DNA of 5,147 nucleotides from Candidatus Woesearchaeota archaeon (GCA_007116645.1 SKIA01000046.1:1-5147); one strand, 5' to 3'. Positions 1-4,758 are shown, counted from the stretch's first letter. Notes: generated by a model not told the origin, from the sequence alone. Numbers and translations are program-made.

Positions 1-2
1 AC

Positions 3-104
3 GGCGTGAACTACTACGGAAAATCAGTCCCTAAAGAAGTGACCAAGCAAGCGCTACAAGATATTGAACTCCTCTGCAATAAACTCCAAAAGAAATACCT
101 TTAA
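3..104 (+). CDS. 3' end of an unidentified protein gene (partial)
   Basis: Frame 3 is open from the window edge to a TAA at 102-104, giving the last 33 residues of a protein; the other two plus frames hit stops early (at 7-9 and around 32-34). The tail is charged and predicted to be helical, starting near NYYGKSVPKEV and ending QKKYL. The pattern of a Tyr-Gly turn followed by a long amphipathic helix resembles the C-terminal end of HEPN-type helical proteins, but this is a weak resemblance and I do not assign a function. The last base of its stop codon is the first base of the 14-bp tRNA-derived repeat at 104-117. The gene therefore ends exactly where the putative integrated segment begins. 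The peptidase gene beyond the repeat converges on it. Confidence 0.6.
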   Translation, partial: GVNYYGKSVPKEVTKQALQDIELLCNKLQKKYL

Positions 105-117
105 TGCCCCGTCCGGG
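104..117. repeat. Orphan copy of the tRNA-Glu 3' end (candidate att site, distal)
   Basis: The 14 bp ATGCCCCGTCCGGG here are identical, and in the same orientation, to 1948-1961. There they encode the 3' strand of the T-stem, the 3' strand of the acceptor stem, the discriminator A and one flanking base of tRNA-Glu. Sequence beyond the 14 bp diverges at once, and no other tRNA arm is present here, so this is a tRNA fragment rather than a second tRNA. An intact tRNA at one boundary and a 3'-end fragment at the other is the usual arrangement left by site-specific integration into a tRNA gene. That it is an attachment site is inferred from position and identity only. Confidence 0.6.
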
Positions 118-182
118 CTGGGTGCAAAGCCACAACAAATAGTTATGATATGCTCAAGACCTTCTCACAGTGTTTACAAACG

Positions 183-1808
183 TTAACAAGCAAACGCTTC
201 GTATGATTCAGCCCACTCTGAGCATCGGTTGTCTGGATTGGTGCTATGACAGCAATTGAATTTCCTTTCGATTGCTCGTTCGCTAACCGCATCAAATTGC
301 CATGGATCAGAGCGACTACCACCCATAATACCTGGTTCATGTACTGTTTCAGGCAAGGAGTTTGTTTGATGAGATCGATAAAAATTATGGACGTGACCAG
401 TACCGAGGTAGCATCCTGCACCTTCAATACAACCAACTCCAGTATCTACTTCACCTCTTGCAGGCAAGCAAGCAGATCCTCCCTGTCCAGTAAACGCCCA
501 TACACAACAATCAGTGGAGTCAGTACACCTATAGCCCCATTGATTAGGTTCTCGCGCATGTGTTCTACATGTTTGCTCATCAGTTATCTCAAAGCACTGG
601 TGTTCAAAAGATACAACTTCGCCAGAGCACCACTTTGGACACCCTGCAACATCTGTGTTCGCAAAAGTATATGCCCCTGCAGCTCCAGACCCATCATGCC
701 TAATTTGAGGAGAGTAGGTATCATCTAAAGATGCGAACGAGTGAGAGAATTCGTGCAAGGTAATCCAAGGGTCATTGATATTAGTACTCGAGTACCGTGA
801 AGTTGAACCTCTAGAATGTCCTGTACTTGAAGTAACAAGAATAATATCTGTGATGGTCTGAGGACATGATTCTACTACTGCATCCATATAATCCCGCACT
901 TCAGAACCTAACGTGCTAGAGGATAAAGCAAGTGCATCTTCTTGTACATTCACAAAGTAGAAGTTTGTTCTTGCAGAAAATGTGCTGTACGGCTCCACGG
1001 TATCAAATTGTGCTATGTGCTCTTCAATGAGAGTTTGCCTGATTTCATCCCACTCTGAAGGGCTAAAGTCATTCGGAACAAATGCGATATTAAGCGCGCG
1101 TGGATGATTGCTAGAATCTCTTAGCAGGTAACATTCTCCTATTTCGTTGCTGAATGAAGATGATGTTGTTGGATCAACACATGTAGTGGTTTCTGAGTCG
1201 CAACTTGCGCCATCCGTACAGGATTCTACAACTATATACGCATTACATTCTTCTCCTGACTCAATGCATTCCCACACGTGACCTTGATCGCATTTTTTCG
1301 CACCTAAAACACATTGATCCGTACAATCCACTGGTGACTGTGGTTTACATATACCTTCCGAGCACAACTGATCGTCAGGGCAGTATTCACTAAACCATAA
1401 ATTGCATTCAGAGGTGGCTTGACACCGGCTTAATGTATCTTCAGAAGCACATTTTACATCTCCAAGAACGCATTCATCAGCACAAGGGTCAATGCAAAGC
1501 CCATCCTCGCATATTTCAGTGAATGTACAAGTTTCGCGTTCCACCATTTTGTTACATCCATTCACATCAACACAATGATAAGCGCTATTGGCGATACAGC
1601 TACGAGTGCCGATAATACACTCATCACACTGAGTTCCCAGATTAGTATTGTTCGACTCTCCTACTTCTGGAATGCTTGTATTATCATTATCTCTTATTTC
1701 ATCTATTTCGTGCTGGTCTGGTAGCGTATGTAACGTATTTTGTCCAGGTGCTGTACATGAAACTAGTAGCGAAAACATAATGAATGTCCCTAAAAAAACT
1801 AATCGCAC
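183..1808 (-). CDS. Secreted Cys-rich lipoprotein, M64-like zinc metallopeptidase
   Basis: Predicted 541-residue extracellular zinc endopeptidase. Residues 1-17 form a short hydrophobic signal ending in LLVSC, a good lipobox with Cys18 as the lipidated residue. A Ser/Asn/Asp-rich linker follows to about 60, then three modules of eight cysteines each (61-105, 109-154, 162-210). The catalytic region runs from about 225 to 515. It contains HEFSH (352-356, the HExxH zinc motif) followed by SFASLDDTY, close to the HExxHxxxxLxDEY signature of IgA-peptidase family M64; Asp362 or Asp363 is the likely third ligand. GIMGGS (493-498) could be a Met-turn. There are 41 cysteines in all, including ten at 390-466 and four near the C-terminus, pointing to a disulfide-rich protein outside the cell. 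The start is GTG at 1808: an in-frame TGA lies two codons upstream, GAGGT (1818-1822) sits 9 nt before it, and the next ATG would leave too short a signal. The substrate is unknown. Confidence 0.85.
   Translation of the reverse strand: MRLVFLGTFIMFSLLVSCTAPGQNTLHTLPDQHEIDEIRDNDNTSIPEVGESNNTNLGTQCDECIIGTRSCIANSAYHCVDVNGCNKMVERETCTFTEICEDGLCIDPCADECVLGDVKCASEDTLSRCQATSECNLWFSEYCPDDQLCSEGICKPQSPVDCTDQCVLGAKKCDQGHVWECIESGEECNAYIVVESCTDGASCDSETTTCVDPTTSSSFSNEIGECYLLRDSSNHPRALNIAFVPNDFSPSEWDEIRQTLIEEHIAQFDTVEPYSTFSARTNFYFVNVQEDALALSSSTLGSEVRDYMDAVVESCPQTITDIILVTSSTGHSRGSTSRYSSTNINDPWITLHEFSHSFASLDDTYSPQIRHDGSGAAGAYTFANTDVAGCPKWCSGEVVSFEHQCFEITDEQTCRTHAREPNQWGYRCTDSTDCCVWAFTGQGGSACLPARGEVDTGVGCIEGAGCYLGTGHVHNFYRSHQTNSLPETVHEPGIMGGSRSDPWQFDAVSERAIERKFNCCHSTNPDNRCSEWAESYEAFAC
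1179..1628 (-). repeat. Three tandem eight-cysteine modules within the peptidase
   Basis: The modules cover residues 61-105, 109-154 and 162-210 (about 1494-1628, 1347-1484 and 1179-1325). Each begins with a Cys pair two or three residues apart, then a hydrophobic pair and Gly (CIIG, CVLG, CVLG), a Cys five residues after that Gly, and four or five more cysteines at similar spacing, ending in C-x(5)-C-x(4 to 6)-C. Eight cysteines per unit would make four disulfides. The units are diverged in sequence, so they are old protein-level repeats rather than a recent DNA duplication. A binding or stalk role ahead of the protease domain is plausible but inferred. Confidence 0.75.
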
Positions 1809-1817
1809 AGTTCATCA

Positions 1818-1822
1818 ACCTC
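1818..1822 (-). promoter_or_regulatory. Shine-Dalgarno site supporting the GTG start of the peptidase
   Basis: GAGGT on the minus strand lies 9 nt before the GTG at 1808. It is the only good match to the anti-SD sequence near the 5' end of this reading frame. It favours a GTG start over the internal ATG eleven codons in. Confidence 0.55.
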
Positions 1823-1848
1823 ATTTTCGCTTAGAAGCATGAACAAAA

Positions 1849-1885
1849 AACACGTTTAATCTTATTTAAATTTAATCAGCGTGTT
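1849..1885 (-). promoter_or_regulatory. Peptidase promoter (TATA-like) inside a palindrome
   Basis: The minus strand carries TTTAAATA (complement of 1863-1870) about 55-62 bp before the GTG start, suitable for transcription starting near 1840 with a leader of about 33 nt. The TATA-like core is centred in an imperfect 37-bp palindrome with outer arms AACACG (1849-1854) and CGTGTT (1880-1885) around a symmetric ATTTAAAT (1864-1871). A second TATA-like hexamer, ATATAA, lies just upstream (complement of about 1884-1889). Symmetry over a promoter suggests an operator for a dimeric repressor. No regulator gene is visible. Confidence 0.4.
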
Positions 1886-1936
1886 ATATCCTTAACTTGA
1901 TGTTTAACTCAATTACTTTTTATGCCCCAAAACTAT

Positions 1937-1943
1937 AAAAAAA
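1937..1943 (-). terminator. T-run terminator of the tRNA-Glu gene
   Basis: Seven consecutive T on the minus strand begin 6 nt after the tRNA discriminator base. Oligo-T tracts without a required hairpin are the normal archaeal terminator. The tract lies between the tRNA and the peptidase promoter and would separate the two units. Confidence 0.6.
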
Positions 1944-1947
1944 TCGT

Positions 1948-1961
1948 ATGCCCCGTCCGGG
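1948..1961. repeat. tRNA-Glu 3'-end copy of the 14-bp direct repeat (candidate att site, proximal)
   Basis: This copy is identical to 104-117. It consists of the last 13 nt of the tRNA gene (five T-stem bases, seven acceptor bases, discriminator A) plus one base downstream. Integrases of archaeal elements commonly recombine within tRNA 3' halves, so this is the expected location for a reconstituted attachment site. The functional assignment is inferred. Confidence 0.55.
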
Positions 1962-2000
1962 ATTTGAACCCGGGTCACCGCCTTGAGAGGGCGGTATGAT

Positions 2001-2050
2001 TTGCCTGAATCCGATACGGTTTCTGATTTGTGAAAACCGCCGGTTTTCAC
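2001..2050 (-). other. Predicted 50-nt non-canonical tRNA intron (D-loop, near position 20/21)
   Basis: Numbering the precursor from its first base, the predicted intron is bases 25-74. A relaxed bulge-helix-bulge can be drawn: GCC (20-22) pairs with GGC (70-72); the bulges are AAG (23-25) and AAA (73-75); the next helix is TGAA (26-29) with TTCA (66-69). Cutting after the second base of each three-base bulge, as the archaeal splicing endonuclease does, removes exactly 50 nt and restores the D-arm. The central helix has 3 bp instead of 4, and unpaired D-loop bases separate it from the D-stem, so this is a relaxed motif. The boundaries could shift by a few bases because CAA precedes both junctions. 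Confidence 0.7.
2030..2050 (-). other. 9-bp hairpin inside the tRNA intron
   Basis: On the minus strand GTGAAAACC and GGTTTTCAC pair perfectly around a GGC loop, beginning at the first predicted intron base. A second hairpin follows (about 2007-2023: GAAACCG and CGGATTC with one A-A mismatch, loop TAT). The first hairpin uses bases needed for the outer intron helix of the splicing motif, so the two folds compete. Confidence 0.65.
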
Positions 2051-2076
2051 TTGGCCGGACTACACCAACGGGGCGG

Positions 2077-2098
2077 AGTAAGGAGAAATCAGCTTACT
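2077..2098. other. Small inverted repeat upstream of the tRNA
   Basis: AGTAAG (2077-2082) and CTTACT (2093-2098) are complementary around a 10-bp spacer, beginning 3 bp before the tRNA 5' end. In the minus-strand precursor this could fold next to the RNase P cleavage site. The role is unknown and a 6-bp match may be fortuitous. Confidence 0.25.
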
Positions 2099-2157
2099 GA
2101 ACTCTGCCGTCAGCAGTGCTCTGTTCGCTGTCTTCTGTTGACGCAACTCGGTCGCGG

Positions 2158-2167
2158 CTTATAAATT
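2158..2167 (+). promoter_or_regulatory. TATA box, probably for the MscS-like / MFS operon
   Basis: CTTATAAATT is the strongest TATA-like sequence between the divergent tRNA and MscS-like genes. Transcription about 26 bp downstream would start near 2188, leaving a leader of roughly 20 nt before the ATG at 2209. The complement (AAATTTATAAG) also reads as a TATA box toward the tRNA but lies about 85 bp from it, which would give an unusually long tRNA leader. It may serve both directions. Confidence 0.5.
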
Positions 2168-2208
2168 TGTCCAAAACGATTATAAGAGGTGTTGCTGTCA
2201 TTATAGGT

Positions 2209-2742
2209 ATGTCTACGCTTTCCGATATCGTCATTTTCGCAAATCAAGTTACTGAGTCTATCACGAGTGCCGTTGTGATTCCTTTGCTCATCTTTTTTGC
2301 CGCAATTATCATCGGCAAAGTAATCCATGTCCTCCTAAAAGCGTTTTTGCGTTCTGTAGAGTTTAATACCCATGCAAAGAAAGTATTCACGCATCGCGCT
2401 GATTACGCTGAGCTCGCATCTGGCGGCGTTGCTGCAATCATCTACACTGTCGGTACTGTCTGGGCACTTGTTGAAGCAGGCATCATCATCTTAGCTCTCC
2501 AGATAGTTGGCATCTTTCTTGGCGTTCTTGCAATCATTGCGCTTATGGTGTGGTTGTTTGATCTCCTCCCAAATTTGTTTGCATATCGCAAGGTCGTAAA
2601 AAAGTTCTCTGTTGGCGATGAGCTTTCTGTCTCTGGCGTTTCAGGTAAAATATTGCATGTGGGCTGGCTTGCAGTAACTATCTCAACTGATAACAAGCTT
2701 ATCGTGGTTATCCCTCATCGCACGATTAAAGCACGAGTTTAA
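2209..2742 (+). CDS. Minimal MscS-like mechanosensitive channel family protein
   Basis: A 177-residue membrane protein with three hydrophobic segments (about 18-44, 70-93 and 95-120), the last followed by PNLFAY at 121-126. In MscS-family proteins a comparable motif (IPNxxAG) closes the pore-lining helix TM3. A short beta-type domain follows (about 127-177), recognisable from FSVGDELSVSG, a Gly-containing turn, then STDNKLIVVIP, matching the MscS pattern FxVGDxIxV...G...TxDxxxxxIPN. The usual C-terminal alpha/beta domain and portal are absent: the protein ends seven residues after IPH. Family role: release of solutes under membrane tension. The frame is open upstream to a GTG at 2116, but I choose ATG 2209 because the TATA box at 2158-2167 would place the transcript start between them. 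It lies 26 bp ahead of the MFS gene and is probably cotranscribed with it. Confidence 0.75.
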   Translation: MSTLSDIVIFANQVTESITSAVVIPLLIFFAAIIIGKVIHVLLKAFLRSVEFNTHAKKVFTHRADYAELASGGVAAIIYTVGTVWALVEAGIIILALQIVGIFLGVLAIIALMVWLFDLLPNLFAYRKVVKKFSVGDELSVSGVSGKILHVGWLAVTISTDNKLIVVIPHRTIKARV

Positions 2743-2768
2743 TAAACGACACTTCAGTCTGCAACGAG

Positions 2769-3983
2769 ATGAATAAAGACTTGTTTCCTGCGCTCTTGCT
2801 CGCATTCGTAAACGTTCTTGGGTTCTCGCTGCTCATCCCTGTTCTTCCGTTTATTGTTGAGCAGTACGGTCTGTCTCAGATCTGGTATGGTATCTTGCTT
2901 TCGTCCTACGCAGGAGCGTTGTTTTTTGGCGCTCCCATTCTTGGAGCACTCTCCGACGTGTTCGGGCGAAAACCTTTGCTTATCATCAGTCAGGTTGGAA
3001 CACTGTTCTCTTGGGTTTTATTCGCAATAGCATACTTCTTGCCTGCTGACATCATCCTTTTCGCACTCCCCCTTCCTGTTATCGTCATCCTGCTCTCAAG
3101 GCTTCTTGACGGAGTTACTGGCGGTAACAACAGTGTCGTGCAAGCGTTCGTTTCTGACGTTACTAAACCCAAAGATCGCGCCCGAGCGTTTGGTCTTATT
3201 GGCGCAACGTTTGGTGTAGGCTTTATGATTGGTCCTGTGCTTGGCGGCCTTACTTCGCAAACAAGTATTGGTTATTTGGGAACGGTTCTTTTCGCGGCAA
3301 TTTTGTCTTTGATAACTCTTGTTTGTTTGTTTTATTTTCTTCCTGAAAGAAACGTTCACCGACGTGGTGGCGATTGGAAAGTGTACGTCTTAAAGCGCCT
3401 GAACGTGTTCCAAACGATATGGGCGTATCGCACGCGACCCATCATTGGCTCGGCTTTAGCCGTCAAGTTCCTTGTCATTCTCGCTTTCGCCTCGTTCACG
3501 AGTATCTTATCCCTATATTTGATTGATCGGTTCGGTCTTAGCTCACTGGGTATAGGATTGTTCTTATTTGTAATTGGACTCTACGCTGTGTTTAATCAAA
3601 CAGTACTCGTCGGATGGATTGTTGATCGCTTAGGATCTGGGAAAACTATTGTTCTTGGCAGCATCCTCGTAGCAGTAGGACTTATCATTTACATGTTCAT
3701 TCCTGCACTCGCGCTGCTCATCTTATTGTCATACATATTTTCGCTCGGAACAAACATCATCATGCCGACTGTCAAGTCAGTCTTGGCAAATGCGTCAAAA
3801 GATACAGAACAAGGAGAAGTGTTGGGTGCTGACGAAGCACTCCAATCGCTCGCGCAAGCGACCATGCCTGTCTTATCAGCCTCCCTATACGTTCTATTTG
3901 GACCAGTAGTTTTTGTCGGTTACGGAATTTTCATCTTACTGACCGCAACGCCGCTAGCAATTCGTGTTGCAAGAAAGAGTTAG
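2769..3983 (+). CDS. MFS transporter, DHA1 / TetA-like drug:H+ antiporter family
   Basis: A 404-residue integral membrane protein with about 12 hydrophobic segments. Motif A is clear after TM2 (GALSDVFGRK, 59-68), motif B follows at RLLDGVTGGN (111-120), and the antiporter motif C is present in TM5 (GATFGVGFMIGPVLGG, 145-160). A second, weaker motif A lies in the C-terminal half (GWIVDRLGSGK, 282-292), as expected from the internal duplication of the fold. Motif C marks proton-driven exporters, so efflux of a small molecule is likely; the substrate cannot be read from sequence. The length is normal for the family. ATG 2769 starts just before the first hydrophobic segment; no strong SD precedes it, and it sits 26 nt after the MscS-like stop codon. 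Its TAG at 3981-3983 overlaps the last codon of the convergent UPF0147 gene. Confidence 0.93.
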   Translation: MNKDLFPALLLAFVNVLGFSLLIPVLPFIVEQYGLSQIWYGILLSSYAGALFFGAPILGALSDVFGRKPLLIISQVGTLFSWVLFAIAYFLPADIILFALPLPVIVILLSRLLDGVTGGNNSVVQAFVSDVTKPKDRARAFGLIGATFGVGFMIGPVLGGLTSQTSIGYLGTVLFAAILSLITLVCLFYFLPERNVHRRGGDWKVYVLKRLNVFQTIWAYRTRPIIGSALAVKFLVILAFASFTSILSLYLIDRFGLSSLGIGLFLFVIGLYAVFNQTVLVGWIVDRLGSGKTIVLGSILVAVGLIIYMFIPALALLILLSYIFSLGTNIIMPTVKSVLANASKDTEQGEVLGADEALQSLAQATMPVLSASLYVLFGPVVFVGYGIFILLTATPLAIRVARKS

Positions 3984-4216
3984 AGCATCTCAAGGGATGC
4001 GGTGATGTGCCAGAGTTGTGTGCGTACGTAGTTTGGCAGGTTTGGTTGTTCTTCAAGGTCGTCAAGAATACTTCTGACTCGGTCTACGCGTAGTTCTAAA
4101 TCAATGTTTTCTCCGAGAACAAATATCATCTCATCAACTTTTAATTGCACTTGGCGTGGAAGGTCCTCTTCTTCTTTGAGGCTTTCAAGGAGTTCGATGA
4201 GTTCAGTTGCTTGCAT
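3980..4216 (-). CDS. UPF0147 family protein
   Basis: A 78-residue, mostly helical acidic protein of unknown function. The family signature is visible: a first repeat-like helix pair ending near ELIELLESLKEEEDLPRQVQ, then DLELRVDRVRSILDDLEEQPNLP, and the ending PNYVRTQLWHITASLE, which matches the conserved P-x(2)-x-RTQ(I/L)W motif of archaeal UPF0147 proteins. The frame extends to a TTG at 4231, but ATG 4216 gives the usual family length and is preferred. The start overlaps the prefoldin-like gene by 14 nt, so it is translated from the same mRNA. It is the last gene of the operon and overlaps the convergent MFS gene by 4 bp, leaving no room for a separate terminator between them. Confidence 0.85.
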   Translation of the reverse strand: MQATELIELLESLKEEEDLPRQVQLKVDEMIFVLGENIDLELRVDRVRSILDDLEEQPNLPNYVRTQLWHITASLEML

Positions 4217-4415
4217 TTTGTAGTCTCTCAAGCCGGTTTGTGACCGTTGCTAGTTTTTCTTGTAGTTCTTTTTTGAGTACTTGCGGATCCTTTTTGACCA
4301 TGATGTTTCCGATCACTTTCCACGCTTCGTTCGTGTCGAGTTCTTCGATTGCGCTCTCAAGTTCTATTTGTTGTCTTTGAAGTGCTTGTTGTTGGATTGC
4401 TAGGTGTGTGTTCAT
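4203..4415 (-). CDS. Prefoldin beta-like protein, shortened coiled coils
   Basis: A 70-residue protein, as predicted from the ATG at 4415, whose ATGA overlaps the Pcc1 stop codon. An alternative ATG at 4436 would add seven residues. It aligns by eye with the central part of archaeal prefoldin beta: a Gln-rich helix (QQQALQRQQIELESAIEEL), the hairpin region EAWKVIGNIMVKK corresponding to the conserved Y-K-x-V-G-x-(L/I)-(M/L)-V-K core, and a second helix (LKKELQEKLATVTNRLERL). Normal prefoldin beta subunits are near 115-120 residues, so both tentacle-like helices are cut back while the oligomerisation core is kept. Prefoldin holds unfolded proteins for chaperonins. The position after pcc1 in an L37Ae-rpoP cluster is where prefoldin beta is commonly found in archaea, supporting orthology. 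Confidence 0.8.
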   Translation of the reverse strand: MNTHLAIQQQALQRQQIELESAIEELDTNEAWKVIGNIMVKKDPQVLKKELQEKLATVTNRLERLQNASN

Positions 4416-4624
4416 AGGTGTTGTGTTTTCTCCCATATTGTTAAGAGTTTTGTGATGGCGTTTAGCGACGCTCGCATTGCGACTGCGTCTTCTGCCACGA
4501 TGGTAAACGATAATGTTTTTCCGTCATCGCTCATCGTATACTGTGCTCGTCCGATGTCTTTATCTTCTGCTGCGAACAGTTCGTATAAGCGTTTGTCGTA
4601 TGGTACTGTGATAGTAGCATTCAT
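4412..4624 (-). CDS. pcc1: KEOPS complex subunit Pcc1
   Basis: A 70-residue protein of the Pcc1 family, the small dimerising subunit of KEOPS, which installs N6-threonylcarbamoyl-adenosine (t6A) on tRNAs together with Kae1, Bud32 and Cgi121. Family features: an opening beta strand (MNATITVPYD), a middle strand pair around LSFTIVAEDAVAMRASLNAI, and the final helix. The A-x(2)-MRASLNA stretch matches the family's D-x-x-ALRAxLNS signature. It is slightly short but complete. The start is ATG 4624, whose ATGA overlaps the rpoP stop codon. The frame is open to another ATG at 4690, but that would overlap rpoP by 70 nt and add a non-homologous Asn/Lys-rich leader. No clear SD is seen, so translation may be coupled to rpoP. 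Confidence 0.88.
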   Translation of the reverse strand: MNATITVPYDKRLYELFAAEDKDIGRAQYTMSDDGKTLSFTIVAEDAVAMRASLNAITKLLTIWEKTQHL

Positions 4625-4758
4625 CGAGCAAGAATTTTTGTTGGTTGTGTTCGAGGTTTGAAAATCATTTTTGAGCCGCAGTATGGGCATCGGATTTTCT
4701 TTTTCAGATAGCTTTCATCTACGTCTTTATTACATTCAAAACATCGGTAGTCTGCCAT
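4621..4758 (-). CDS. rpoP: DNA-directed RNA polymerase subunit P (Rpo12)
   Basis: A 45-residue zinc-ribbon subunit of archaeal RNA polymerase, equivalent to eukaryotic Rpb12. The zinc ligands are Cys6 and Cys9 (CFEC) and Cys24 and Cys27 (CPYC). The second knuckle sits in the conserved context RCPYCGSKMIFKPR, and the basic C-terminal tail is also typical. The length is normal. The start is ATG 4758, which shares one base with the TAA of the eL43 gene (TAATG). A GAGG Shine-Dalgarno (4766-4769) inside the last codons of eL43 lies 7 nt upstream, consistent with coupled translation. A longer frame reaching 4845 lies inside eL43 and is rejected. Confidence 0.95.
   Translation of the reverse strand: MADYRCFECNKDVDESYLKKKIRCPYCGSKMIFKPRTQPTKILAR

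Larger units (their letters stand above)
118..1961. mobile_element. Putative tRNA-Glu-integrated segment carrying one peptidase gene
   Basis: The segment between the direct repeats at 104-117 and 1948-1961 is about 1.84 kb. It contains a single convincing gene, the secreted M64-like peptidase, plus its promoter region. The tRNA gene is intact on the proximal side because the incoming DNA would have brought its own copy of the 3' end. No integrase, recombinase, replication gene or terminal inverted repeat is visible. If this is an insertion, it is a stripped remnant, a non-autonomous cassette mobilised from elsewhere, or what remains after internal deletion. Base composition is not obviously different from the flanks by eye. 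The alternative is a chance or ancient duplication of the tRNA end. Confidence 0.45.
1949..2074 (-). tRNA. tRNA-Glu (anticodon CUC) with D-loop intron
   Basis: Read on the minus strand: acceptor GCCCCGT pairs with ACGGGGC, with A as discriminator and no encoded CCA. The D-arm strands are GTGT and TCAT with the tRNA-Glu-typical U-U pair, and the D-loop begins AGTCCGGCCAA. The anticodon stem CCGCC/GGCGG closes the loop CTCTCAA, with anticodon CUC at 1985-1987. The T-arm is CCGGG, TTCAAAT, CCCGG. The gene is 126 nt, about 50 more than a normal tRNA-Glu, and all the excess lies in the D-loop. Removing 2001-2050 gives a standard 76-nt tRNA whose D-loop reads GGCCAAATCAT, one A longer than the usual archaeal tRNA-Glu. 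The anticodon loop itself has no intron. No clear TATA box lies at the usual distance upstream. Confidence 0.92.

Noticed and set aside
246..728. 160-codon plus-strand open frame
   Set aside because: It lies wholly antisense to the peptidase gene, matches no recognisable family, and is rich in Ser and Cys as expected from the complement of that gene.
1205..1393. 62-codon plus-strand open frame
   Set aside because: It is the shadow of the third cysteine-module region of the peptidase and has no independent start signal or homology.
1921..1954. TATGCCCC repeated at 1921-1928 and 1947-1954, suggesting a third att copy
   Set aside because: Only 8 bp are shared, the match stops before the T-stem part of the repeat, and it lies in low-complexity AT-rich DNA. 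Chance is a sufficient explanation.
1950..2074. Two split tRNA halves or a permuted tRNA rather than an intron
   Set aside because: Both halves are in normal order and only 50 nt apart, with no promoter or terminator between them. A cis-spliced intron is simpler.
2116..2208. N-terminal extension of the MscS-like protein from GTG 2116
   Set aside because: The TATA box at 2158-2167 would lie inside the extension and the added residues are not family-like. ATG 2209 fits promoter spacing better.
4625..4690. Longer Pcc1 start at 4690
   Set aside because: It would overlap rpoP by 70 nt and add 22 residues with no family match. The ATGA overlap at 4624 is the typical coupled start.
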